Below are positions 1 to 7,166 of a DNA stretch of 14,925 nt, piece after piece. The notes beneath the pieces were generated by a model. It saw only the letters and a list, made by a program, of their open reading frames with translations. It ran no database searches and was not told where the DNA came from. The position numbers and the translations under genes are program-made. The DNA is taken from positions 1 through 14,925 of the forward strand of contig CAUHBW010000046.1 in assembly GCA_959604115.1 (NCBI GenBank), in the 5' to 3' direction. This DNA is from an uncultured Bilophila sp. GTDB taxonomy: Bacteria > Desulfobacterota > Desulfovibrionia > Desulfovibrionales > Desulfovibrionaceae. Positions within the stretch are counted from its first letter, which is position 1; the number at the start of each line of letters is the position of its first letter.

Positions 1-45
1 GGAGGAGGAAACTTTCTTCAGAAAGTTTCCCCTTCCCCTCCCCCG
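1..45 (-). repeat. Dispersed hairpin repeat, copy A (cut by window edge)
   Basis: Read on the minus strand, this hairpin starts three bases after the TGA stop of the DUF554 gene, so it marks that gene's 3' end. The core is a perfect 10-bp stem, 7-16 pairing with 21-30, around a loop that reads TGAA on the element's strand. The outer arm is purine-rich on one side and pyrimidine-rich on the other, and is imperfect as far as it can be seen. The conserved tail would lie to the left of the window. It is the same family as the copies near 5768, 6939, 9094, 9478, 13816 and 14884. There is no U-tract, so a classical intrinsic terminator is not shown. Confidence 0.8.
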
Positions 46-48
46 ATT

Positions 49-765
49 TCACATCAATTCCTTCCACACCCCGGACAGAGGCATGACGAAGAACAAGCCG
101 GGGAGCATGCTCAGGATGGGAACCTCCGCGAGCCCCATCTGGCGCAGCCCCGCGCCGAGCATGATGATCCCGCCGCAGGCCGAGAAATCCGCGAACATCG
201 TGGGCGTGGTGTAGGGCATGAGGACCGTCGCCCCGAGCAGGAGCGCGAACTGGATCAGACACTGCGGCACCGCGAGAACGCCCACCACGCTGCCGATGCT
301 CGCCGCAATGAGCATCGCCGTAAGGAGATCGAGCACTCCCTTGATGAGCAGCAGGGAACATTCGCCGGTCAGCCCCTCGCGCATGGACCCGATGATGCCC
401 AGCCCGCTGACGCAGAAAAGCACCGTCGCCACCGCGAACTGATCACGGAACACCGTGTCGGACAGCGTTTCGCCCGCACGCTTCTTCCCGTTCCGGTTGA
501 ACAGCCCGGCGACCTTGAAGGCTCCCTTCATCACGAGGGACTCGAACCGCGTCAGCTCGCCCACCGCCGTGCCGAGCAAAAGGGAAAGCACGACCGGAGG
601 CAGCGAGTCGCCTTTCGACAGCATGGTCACGCCGATGCCGAGCGTGATGCAGCTGAACACATTCATGAGCTTTTTTCTGAACGCCTGACTGATCACGGGC
701 CCGCAGAGCGCCCCGAGAACAGAGCCCGCGATGATACATACGCTGTTCGCAACCGGTCCTATCAT
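49..765 (-). CDS. DUF554 family membrane protein (first paralog)
   Basis: Predicted integral inner-membrane protein of 238 residues from the DUF554 family (YdfK/YqgA-like). The family's function is not established; transport is often assumed but not proven. Hydrophobic stretches alternate with glycine-rich turns along the whole chain, for example around residues 4-24, 35-67, 110-130, 140-165, 168-186 and 195-232. The block at about 112-130 (ATVLFCVSGLGIIGSMREGL) corresponds to ASVLFCIGAMAIIGSFDEGL in the second DUF554 protein at 10040-10741, which is the best support for the family call. The ATG is preceded by GAGGGA at a suitable distance. It lies downstream of hup on the same strand, but a strong terminator stands between them, so it probably uses its own promoter. 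Confidence 0.85.
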   Translation of the reverse strand: MIGPVANSVCIIAGSVLGALCGPVISQAFRKKLMNVFSCITLGIGVTMLSKGDSLPPVVLSLLLGTAVGELTRFESLVMKGAFKVAGLFNRNGKKRAGETLSDTVFRDQFAVATVLFCVSGLGIIGSMREGLTGECSLLLIKGVLDLLTAMLIAASIGSVVGVLAVPQCLIQFALLLGATVLMPYTTPTMFADFSACGGIIMLGAGLRQMGLAEVPILSMLPGLFFVMPLSGVWKELM

Positions 766-893
766 GTTCCCTCATTCCTTTTTGAAAACCTGAAATTCCG
801 CCGCTGCACGCAAAAAGCCGCCCCGGACGGCATCCGAAGGACGGACGACGCGGACACGACGCAATCTGCGCGTCGGCACTGCAACCAGAAAGC

Positions 894-924
894 GTTATCA
901 CAGGGAAAAAGGAAAAACAATCAA
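894..924 (-). promoter_or_regulatory. Possible promoter for the first DUF554 gene
   Basis: On the minus strand TTGATT (919-924) is followed after 19 bases by GATAAC (894-899), and TG plus one base precede the -10, as in extended -10 promoters. It lies downstream of the hup terminator and about 130 bases before the DUF554 start. The spacing is longer than ideal. This is a motif match by eye only. Confidence 0.3.
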
Positions 925-946
925 CTCCGTTACAGCGAGAAAAACA

Positions 947-979
947 CAAAAAAATCCCGCAGGCGGACACCTGCGGGAT
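947..979 (-). terminator. Intrinsic terminator of hup
   Basis: On the minus strand a perfect 10-bp GC-rich stem (970-979 with 954-963, six-base loop) runs into a run of about eight T. This is a textbook Rho-independent terminator about 60 bases after the hup stop codon. Confidence 0.9.
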
Positions 980-1039
980 ACATGAACCGGATTCGGGCCT
1001 CCGGGACAACAGCCCCGGAAGAGGCTGCGCCCGTCAACA

Positions 1040-1315
1040 CTATTTTACGGCTTCTTTCAGCGCCTTGCCGGGAGTGAACTTCACGACGCGGGAAGCGGGA
1101 ATGAGGCATTCCTCGCCCGTACGGGGGTTGCGGCCCTTGCGTTCGCTGCGTTCGACGACCTTGAAGCTGCCGAAGCCGGTGAAGGAAACCTGTTCGCCGT
1201 TGGCGATGGATTCGGACAGCACGCTGATCGCAGCGTCAAGGAACTGTTCCGTGGCGGCTTTGGTGCCGAGGCCGGCCTTGGCGTGGATTTTGTCGACAAG
1301 ATCTGCTTTGGTCAT
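1040..1315 (-). CDS. hup: DNA-binding protein HU
   Basis: Small histone-like, nucleoid-associated protein of 91 residues, the usual HU length. HU dimers bind and bend DNA with little sequence preference. The N-terminal helical dimerisation part covers about residues 1-42. The signature GFGSFKVVERSERKGRNPRTGE occupies 47-68, with the arm proline P64 that intercalates at kinks. The C-terminal IPASRVVKFTPGKALKEAV block (72-90) is typical. IHF subunits also share this fold, but the sequence reads as HU; which HU paralog it is cannot be told here. The ATG follows AAGGAG at good spacing on the minus strand. It is divergent from rpmE across a 368-base control region and ends at an intrinsic terminator. 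Confidence 0.95.
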   Translation of the reverse strand: MTKADLVDKIHAKAGLGTKAATEQFLDAAISVLSESIANGEQVSFTGFGSFKVVERSERKGRNPRTGEECLIPASRVVKFTPGKALKEAVK

Positions 1316-1515
1316 AAAAGACTCCTTACCTGAATAGTGAGATGTGCCAGCGCTGGTCTTTACCCTTTGTTTTTCCCGTTGTCACCGGGATATTTTGCAC
1401 TATCCCCCCTTATTTGTATTGCAAAAAGCGGTTTCGGAGCCGCCCCGGACCGGGCCCCGCAAGATGGGCGAACGATAACACGACGAAATTACGACATAAA
1501 ATGATAATCTGGGCA

Positions 1516-1545
1516 ATTATACAAAAAAGACACGCCCAAAGGCAA
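1516..1545 (-). promoter_or_regulatory. Probable sigma70-type promoter for hup
   Basis: On the minus strand TTGCCT (1540-1545), an 18-base spacer and a perfect TATAAT (1516-1521) point toward hup. The start of transcription would fall near 1509, giving an untranslated leader of about 190 bases. The long leader makes an additional, closer promoter possible. Confidence 0.5.
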
Positions 1546-1569
1546 AAAAAATCGCCCAAAAGGCAAAAA
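1533..1569. repeat. Tandem A-tract repeat, two units at 20-base spacing
   Basis: The unit CGCCCAAAGGCAAAAA at 1533 recurs as CGCCCAAAAGGCAAAAA at 1553. The 20-base period is about two helical turns, so both A-tracts would face the same side and could bend the DNA. It overlaps the -35 region of the candidate hup promoter. An operator or a nucleoid-protein site is an inference. Confidence 0.6.
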
Positions 1570-1624
1570 CCTTGCGCGCCGCCTCCCGCAAGGCGGAACA
1601 CGCCTTTGATCACGGAAGAATCCC

Positions 1625-1653
1625 TTGCCAAACGGGGATTCAGGGTATATATA
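1625..1653 (+). promoter_or_regulatory. Sigma70-type promoter for rpmE
   Basis: TTGCCA (1625-1630), a 17-base spacer and TATATA (1648-1653) form a good housekeeping promoter. Transcription would start near 1660, about 25 bases before the rpmE ATG, so the leader is only long enough for the ribosome binding site. Confidence 0.7.
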
Positions 1654-1683
1654 GCTGAGTCCCGACTTTATAGGAGCCTGACC

Positions 1684-1893
1684 ATGAAAGACAAAATTCA
1701 TCCCAAAGTGTACAAGGCCAAGATTACCTGCGCCTGCGGCAATCAGGTAGAACTGCTCTCCACCAAAGGAGAAAACGTACATGTGGAAATCTGCTCCGCT
1801 TGCCATCCTTTCTTCACCGGCAAGCAGCGTTTCCTCGATACGGCTGGCCGTATTGACCGCTTCCGCAAAAAGTACGCCAATCTCAACAAGTAA
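1684..1893 (+). CDS. rpmE: 50S ribosomal protein L31 (zinc-binding form)
   Basis: Large-subunit ribosomal protein of 69 residues, full length for bacterial L31. It starts MKDKIHPKVY, as usual for the family. The four cysteines of the zinc ribbon, C16, C18, C37 and C40, are all present (CAC and CSACHPFFTGKQ), so this is the zinc-containing C+ form rather than the cysteine-free paralog. The ATG at 1684 is preceded by AGGAG at a suitable distance and lies about 25 bases from a strong promoter; earlier in-frame starts are not credible. It is the first gene of an rpmE-DUF1385-prfA cluster on the same strand. Confidence 0.97.
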   Translation: MKDKIHPKVYKAKITCACGNQVELLSTKGENVHVEICSACHPFFTGKQRFLDTAGRIDRFRKKYANLNK

Positions 1894-1920
1894 CGCGCCG
1901 GTTTCCAGCGCAGCCTTTAC

Positions 1921-1953
1921 GCCTCCCGGACGGGCTTCTTCCCTCCGGGAGGC
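1921..1953 (+). terminator. Hairpin after rpmE, possible partial terminator
   Basis: A perfect 10-bp stem (1921-1930 with 1944-1953) with a 13-base loop lies 28 bases after the rpmE stop. No continuous U-run follows, only scattered T-rich sequence. It may attenuate transcription into the DUF1385 gene, or protect the rpmE mRNA end. Confidence 0.45.
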
Positions 1954-2061
1954 CTTCGAATTCCATCCCTTCTTTTCGTTCTTCCCCGAAGTCCGCAAGT
2001 CAACCAGTCGGGAAACGCGCCGGGGACACACGTTCAGGGAGTGACATTCCGAGGTCTTTCC

Positions 2062-3107
2062 ATGCCCACGCGCACCGGTCGTCCGGCCGCCACTTCCGTT
2101 TTTTCCGCCCGTTCCGGGAAACGTTTCCTGATGAGCCTGGGGCGTCTCGCCCTGCTTGCCCCCGCGCCGCTCGTCGGCGGGCAGGCCGTCATGGAAGGCG
2201 TCATGATGCGTAACGGCGACGTCTATGCGCTGGCCGTCCGCACGCCTGACGGCAACATCAGCGTCGAAAGACGCCCCTGGTTCAGCCTCACCCGCAGCGC
2301 ATGGCTCAAAAAGCCCTTCCTGCGCGGCTTCCCCACGCTCATCGAAACCCTCGTCAACGGGATCAAGGCCCTGAACCTGTCCGCCGAACGCACTACCGAA
2401 GGCACCGGAGAGGAAATCAAGGGCTGGCAGCTCGCCGTCACGCTCGTGGCGTCGCTCCTGTTCGCCGTGGGTCTGTTCGTCGTGGTGCCGCACCTGCTGT
2501 CCGTCGCCATGAACTGGCTCGGCTTCGGCGGCGACGTCGACGGGATTTCGTTCCACATCTGGGACGGGCTGTTCAAATTTCTGCTTTTCATCGGCTACAT
2601 CGTGGGCATCTCCATGCTCCCGGACATCCGGCGGGTGTTCTGCTACCACGGGGCCGAGCACAAGACGATCCATGCCTACGAATCCGGGGACACTGTGACG
2701 CCCGAGGCCGCCATCCGGTTCAGCCGCCTGCACCCGCGCTGCGGCACCACGTTCCTGCTGTTCGTCATGTCCATCGCCATCCTGCTGCATACGGTCCTCG
2801 TTCCGCTGCTGCTCCTCGTCTGGACGCCGGAACACGCCGTCGCCAAGCACCTTTTCACCATTGCCTTCAAGCTGCTGCTCATGGTTCCCATCAGCGCCCT
2901 TTCCTATGAACTCATCCGGTACGCCGCGCGTCTGGGCGACGGGTTCTGGGGCCGCGTTCTCCGCGCGCCGGGCATGTTCCTGCAGCTTCTGACCACACGG
3001 GAACCGGAACTGGATCAAGTCGAAGTCGCGGTCGCGTCCCTCGCCGCCGCCGTCGGGCAGAATCCGCCCCGTCTTGAGACGCCTCCTACCTGCAACCGGA
3101 GTTATTG

Positions 3108-3108
<1 letters not shown>
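2062..3108 (+). CDS. DUF1385 family membrane protein (YqhQ-like)
   Basis: Predicted inner-membrane protein of 348 residues from the DUF1385 (YqhQ) family, whose biochemical role is unknown. Family motifs are clear: VGGQAVMEGVMMR at 38-50, YHGAEHKTIHAYESGD at 195-210 and LHPRCGTTFLLF at 223-234. Hydrophobic segments lie at about 124-145, 171-188, 230-255 and 266-283. The conserved His, Glu and Cys in the HGAEHK and HPRCGT blocks would sit between membrane segments and look like an active or metal-binding site, but that is inference. I chose ATG 2062, which has a weak GAGGT upstream. GTG 2041 would add seven residues and has no room for its GGGAG. The first 25 or so residues look non-conserved, so ATG 2131 is also possible. 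The stop shares its A with the prfA start, which implies translational coupling. Confidence 0.88.
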
Positions 3109-4178
<1,070 letters not shown>

Positions 4179-4198
4179 TTCCGGCGCTTTTTTGCCGA

Positions 4199-4244
4199 AA
4201 GGCGGGAGGAATCTTTCTGCGGAAAGGCTCCTCCCGCCTTTTTT
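4199..4244 (+). terminator. Intrinsic terminator of the rpmE-DUF1385-prfA cluster
   Basis: A perfect 12-bp stem (4199-4210 with 4229-4240) encloses an inner 5-bp stem CTTTC/GAAAG with loop TGCG, and six T follow (4239-4244). This is a strong Rho-independent terminator just after prfA. Its inner CTTTC/GAAAG stem resembles the dispersed hairpin family, but the outer arms, loop and lack of tail differ. Confidence 0.93.
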
Positions 4245-4269
4245 GCCGAGGATCGCGCCGGACCGCGCG

Positions 4270-4296
4270 TTGCTTTTTGGCTTCGAGGGTTATAAC
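4270..4296 (+). promoter_or_regulatory. Probable promoter for the peroxidase-like gene
   Basis: TATAAC (4291-4296) matches five of six -10 positions. TTGCTT (4270-4275) is a -35 candidate with a short 15-base spacer. A 7-bp stem (4315-4321 with 4337-4343) lies in the leader just before the ribosome binding site. No repressor operator was recognised. Confidence 0.45.
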
Positions 4297-4362
4297 ATAG
4301 ATCGATCAACCAGCGGCGGGATACGCGAGGAAGGTTTCCCGCCCAATCCAAAGGAAGAGGAA

Positions 4363-5748
4363 ATGAAGAAATCCATACTGTTCGCAGCCGCGCTCCTGTC
4401 CGTCGCGGCCTTCGGGGCCGGAACCTCATGGGGCGTTTCCGAAACGCCGCAGGGCTATCCCTCCCTCGGCAAGTTCAGCAAAGTCTCCCACGTCATGCTC
4501 GACAAGTGCATGCCCTGCCATACCCGCAACATGGACCTGCCCTTCTACGCCTCCGCTCCCGGCATCAAGCAGAGCATCCTGAAGGACTACGCCGCCGCGC
4601 CGCGCGCCTTCGACCTCGGGCACGAACTCGAAGGCGACGCTAAGGACAAGCCGGTCAAGGAAAGCACCCTCGCCAAGATGGCGTGGGTGACGTCCTACGA
4701 CATCATGCCTCCGGCGAAGTTCACGGCGGTGCACCCCAAGGCCAAGCTGACGCCCAAGGAAAAGGATCAGCTGCTCCAGTGGATCAAGGATACGCGCCAC
4801 AAATACTATGTGAACGGCCTTGCCGCGCCCGACAAGCAGGACGAGCCCATTCAGCCCCTGCCCTCCGCGATGCACGTGGACGCCAAGAAGGCCGCGCTCG
4901 GCCAGAAGCTGTTCAACGACGTACGCCTCTCCGGCGACGAAAGCATGTCCTGCGCCACCTGTCACGATTTCACCAAGGCCGGGACCGACGGCGTCATGAT
5001 CGCGCAGGGCGTCTACGATCTCAACAGCGGCCTGAACACGCCCACGGTGTTCAACGCCGTGTTCAACTTCCGCCAGTACTGGAACGGCCGCGCCGCCGAC
5101 GTGCAGGAAGCCGCGAAGCTCGCCCCGCTCGACCCGACCATGATGGGCAGCAAGGGCTGGGATCTCATTCTCGCCAAGCTGCGTCTCGACGAGGCGTTGA
5201 CCAACGAATACAAGGAAGCCTTCGGCACCGGCACGTGGACGGAGGAAAACGCCACCGCCGCGCTCGCCGAGTTCCAGAAGACGCTGCTCACCCCGGACAG
5301 CCGTTTCGACCAGTGGCTCAAGGGCAAGGACGACGCGCTGACCGCCGAGGAGAGCAAGGGCTACCAGCGTTTCAAGGATTATCGCTGCACGAGCTGCCAT
5401 GTGGGCCAGTCCGTGGGCGGGCAGTCTCTCGAATACATGGATCTCAAGAAGGACTACTTCGCGGATCGCGGCCATCCGATGGCGCGTGACGAGGGCTACA
5501 AGGCCGTCACCGGCGATCATCAGGATCTGCACCGCTTCAAGGTGCCGAACCTCCGCAACGTGGAGCTGACCGCGCCCTATCTGCACGACGGCACGGTGCA
5601 GACCCTTTCCAAGGCCGTGGACGTCATGGGCACCTACCTCTCCGGCATCAGCATCGACGAAGAGGACAACGCCCTCATCGTCGCCTTCCTCCGCACCCTC
5701 ACCGGCCAGTATCAGGGCAAGCCCCTGACCGGCGTGGTTTCCAAGTAA
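4363..5748 (+). CDS. Exported tri-haem cytochrome c peroxidase-like protein
   Basis: Periplasmic c-type cytochrome of 461 residues. The first 24 or so residues are a signal peptide (MKK, hydrophobic core, likely cleavage after G18 or G24). There are three haem motifs: CMPCH (49-53), CATCH (197-201) and CTSCH (342-346). Residues about 40-150, with MPP at 115-117 and HPKAKLTPKEKDQLLQW, resemble the haem-binding domain often fused in front of di-haem peroxidases (PF14376-like). Residues about 170-455 are the bacterial di-haem CCP/MauG fold, with YWNGRA (239-244), FKVPNLRNVELTAPYLHDG (392-410) and probable haem ligand M422. By eye the distal His, Gln and Glu of classical enzymes appear replaced (Q215, A250, M260), so peroxide reduction is not assured. 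ATG 4363 has AGGAAGAGG upstream and the signal peptide begins there. It appears to be a single-gene unit between a terminator and repeat B. Confidence 0.9.
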   Translation: MKKSILFAAALLSVAAFGAGTSWGVSETPQGYPSLGKFSKVSHVMLDKCMPCHTRNMDLPFYASAPGIKQSILKDYAAAPRAFDLGHELEGDAKDKPVKESTLAKMAWVTSYDIMPPAKFTAVHPKAKLTPKEKDQLLQWIKDTRHKYYVNGLAAPDKQDEPIQPLPSAMHVDAKKAALGQKLFNDVRLSGDESMSCATCHDFTKAGTDGVMIAQGVYDLNSGLNTPTVFNAVFNFRQYWNGRAADVQEAAKLAPLDPTMMGSKGWDLILAKLRLDEALTNEYKEAFGTGTWTEENATAALAEFQKTLLTPDSRFDQWLKGKDDALTAEESKGYQRFKDYRCTSCHVGQSVGGQSLEYMDLKKDYFADRGHPMARDEGYKAVTGDHQDLHRFKVPNLRNVELTAPYLHDGTVQTLSKAVDVMGTYLSGISIDEEDNALIVAFLRTLTGQYQGKPLTGVVSK

Positions 5749-5765
5749 AATCCGGCGAAAAAAAC

Positions 5766-5863
5766 TTGGGGAGGGGGAAGGACACTTTCTGAAGAAAGTG
5801 TCCTTCCCCCTCCCCAAACCCCACCCTCTTTTCTTCAAAGACTTTCGTCCTTATCGAATCCCT
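5766..5863 (+). repeat. Dispersed hairpin repeat, copy B (complete)
   Basis: This is the most regular copy. Arms 5768-5789 and 5794-5815 form a perfect 22-bp stem with loop TGAA, starting 20 bases after the peroxidase-like gene. The 5' arm is almost all purine. The tail follows directly: AAACCCCACCCTC, then AAAGACTTTCGTCC, then TATCGAATCCC, ending near 5863. The same tail blocks occur beside the hairpins of copies C and, in part, E, and beside the decayed copy F. There is no U-tract. It probably ends or protects the upstream mRNA. Confidence 0.9.
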
Positions 5864-5900
5864 CTTCCCGTCTCTCCCCGTGGGCGAAAGCCGGGGCGGC

Positions 5901-6050
5901 ATGGGATTGCTTTTTAAGAACGGCACCGAACGCCGCATTCATTCCGATGAACGAGTGCGTATGCGGCGTCAGTCCGTAAGGATACGACTGCTGCAGGATC
6001 TGGGGGCCTTTCCGAACATGCTGGAACGGTGCGCGGCGATGCGCGCGTGA
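5901..6050 (+). CDS. Doubtful small frame, 49 codons, basic product
   Basis: An ATG at 5901 opens 49 codons ending at TGA 6048-6050. The product would begin MGLLFKNGTERRIHSDERVR and is rich in arginine. I recognise no family. The GGGGCGG before the ATG is a poor ribosome binding site, and third positions are less GC-rich than in neighbouring genes, with several rare codons (AGG, ATA, CGA, GTA). It overlaps a run of hairpins. A remnant of a lost gene or chance opening is as likely as a real small protein. Confidence 0.2.
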   Translation: MGLLFKNGTERRIHSDERVRMRRQSVRIRLLQDLGAFPNMLERCAAMRA

Positions 6051-6065
6051 CCGGAACGGTCAAAC
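5930..6065 (+). promoter_or_regulatory. Structured leader or small RNA before the MBL hydrolase
   Basis: Consecutive hairpins fill the space before the hydrolase. A 9-bp stem (5930-5938 with 5961-5969) encloses a small TCAT/ATGA hairpin. The next begins at the following base: 5970-5978 with 5983-5990, one bulged C and loop AGGA. Then come GCGCG/CGCGC near 6031-6047 and GACCG/CGGTC near 6049-6061. I matched it to no known riboswitch. The 333-base gap 5749-6081 otherwise holds only repeat B and the doubtful 49-codon frame. Confidence 0.35.
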
Positions 6066-6081
6066 CTTCCGAGTGCGGCTC

Positions 6082-6885
6082 ATGGAAAAGCTCATTGTTC
6101 TGGGAACCGGCAATGCCGGGGCCGTGCGGTGCTACAATACCTGTTGCGTCCTGCACGACGGCGTAGAGCCGGTACTGGTGGACGGCGGCGGAGGCAACGG
6201 TCTTCTGGTGCGGCTCGAACGGGCGGGCGTCCGGGTTGAGGACATCCATCACGCCTTTCTGAGCCATTGCCATACGGATCACCTTTTCGGGATGATCTGG
6301 ATGCTCCGTACCGTGGCCCAGCGCATTCGGGCAGACGCCTATGCGGGCCGTTTCACGCTGTACTGCCACGCGGAACTGGCGGGGATCGTCCATTCCATCG
6401 CCGACATGACCCTGCCCGCCGGCGTGACGGACTGCCTCGGCGACCGCATCCGCATCGTTCCCGTGGAGGACGGCGAGGAACGCCCCTTCGGAGGCTATCG
6501 GGCCACCTTCTTCGACATCGGCTCAACCAAGGCCCGGCAGTTCGGCTTTACCCTGCGCCTCCGCAACGGCAAGAAGCTGTCCTTCCTCGGCGACGAACCC
6601 TGCACGCCAGCCGGACGGCCCTACGTCACGGACAGCGACTGGCTCCTCAGCGAGGCGTTCTGCCTATACGCCGACCGCGACCGGTTCAGCCCCTACGAAA
6701 AGCACCACGGCACCGTCCGCGAATCCTGCGAGACGGCGACGGAACTCGGTGCGAAAAATCTCGTGCTCTGGCACACCGAAGACACCCGCCTCGCGGAACG
6801 CAAGGCTCTCTATACCGCCGAAGGCAAACCCTTCTTCCCCGGCAACCTGTTCGTCCCCGACGATCTCGAGGTCATCCCCCTCTGA
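6082..6885 (+). CDS. MBL-fold metallo-hydrolase, RNase Z-like subgroup
   Basis: Cytoplasmic metallo-beta-lactamase-fold protein of 267 residues; substrate unknown. The first strand carries LGTGNAGAVRCYNTCCVL (7-24). The metal motif HCHTDH is at 62-67, D171 lies in FLGDEP, and H231 in LVLWHTED. The order resembles RNase Z and related small hydrolases, but the RNase Z exosite arm is not seen. In RNase Z a further His precedes the FGF/YGY strand; here the matching stretch (DIGSTKARQFGF, 145-156) has none, so one metal ligand may be missing or replaced. ATG 6082 has a weak GAG upstream; GTG 6073 would add three residues. It stands alone, after a structured leader and before a reversed repeat. Enzyme class is confident, role is not. 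Confidence 0.85.
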   Translation: MEKLIVLGTGNAGAVRCYNTCCVLHDGVEPVLVDGGGGNGLLVRLERAGVRVEDIHHAFLSHCHTDHLFGMIWMLRTVAQRIRADAYAGRFTLYCHAELAGIVHSIADMTLPAGVTDCLGDRIRIVPVEDGEERPFGGYRATFFDIGSTKARQFGFTLRLRNGKKLSFLGDEPCTPAGRPYVTDSDWLLSEAFCLYADRDRFSPYEKHHGTVRESCETATELGAKNLVLWHTEDTRLAERKALYTAEGKPFFPGNLFVPDDLEVIPL

Positions 6886-6938
6886 TCCCCCTCCATCCTC
6901 CGCACGCCCCGCCCTCAATGTCTCCAATATCCTCAAAA

Positions 6939-7037
6939 AGGATTCGATAAAAACAAAAGTCTTAGGAGGATGAGGGATGGGGGTCCGGGGGAAGGGAGAA
7001 GGAAGCCCTTCTCCAGAAGGGTTCCTTCTCCCTTCCT
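6939..7037 (-). repeat. Dispersed hairpin repeat, copy C (reversed, complete)
   Basis: This copy reads on the minus strand. The hairpin is 6990-7011 with 7016-7036, about 21 bp, loop TGGA on the element's strand, with one bulged base at 7005. The tail lies to the left, and GGATTCGATA at 6940-6949 is the reverse complement of the TATCGAATCC block of copy B. No gene on the minus strand ends here, so it cannot simply be a 3'-end signal for a neighbour in its own orientation. The hairpin itself would still form in a plus-strand transcript reading from the MBL gene toward htpG. Confidence 0.88.
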
Positions 7038-7084
7038 CCGGCACTTCGCGTTTCCCCCTCCTTCCCACCTTCTCCCGTTCCCCC

Positions 7085-7112
7085 TTGACGATCCGCCCTC
7101 CGGGCTTATCGT
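7085..7112 (+). promoter_or_regulatory. Promoter candidate for htpG
   Basis: TTGACG (7085-7090), a 16-base spacer and TATCGT (7107-7112) look like a housekeeping promoter, with a leader of about 45 bases. No CIRCE inverted repeat was seen, and a clear sigma32-type -10 was not found. Confidence 0.45.
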
Positions 7113-7166
7113 TTGGGACGGAAGGCCGGACCCGGCTCCGGTCAAGCATTTTTGAGGAGGAACACC

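Larger units (their letters stand above)
1316..1683. other. Divergent intergenic control region between hup and rpmE
   Basis: This stretch of 368 bases has no convincing gene. It is much richer in A+T than its surroundings, especially at 1480-1570. It contains a candidate minus-strand promoter for hup (1516-1545), a 20-base-period A-tract repeat (1533-1569) and a good plus-strand promoter for rpmE (1625-1653). A frame in register with rpmE is open from 1342, but it crosses these signals and lacks a ribosome binding site. Confidence 0.75.

Noticed and set aside
1342..1683. N-terminal extension of rpmE
   Set aside because: L31 begins at MKDKIHPK; the promoter at 1625-1653 and the AGGAG before 1684 fix the start.
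1489..3018. 509-codon minus-strand frame across rpmE and DUF1385
   Set aside because: It crosses two genes and a control region and its product resembles no family.
4426..5838. 470-codon minus-strand frame opposite the peroxidase-like gene, and a 345-codon one opposite prfA (3102-4139)
   Set aside because: Both are antisense shadows of convincing genes, and the first also starts inside repeat B.
6961..6978. AGGAGG followed by ATG, resembling a gene start
   Set aside because: It lies inside the tail of repeat copy C; the frame is short, gives no recognisable product, and the same sequence type recurs in copy F.
7038..7166. CIRCE or sigma32 control of htpG
   Set aside because: No CIRCE inverted repeat is present and the -10 does not fit sigma32; the sigma70-like pair is the better match.
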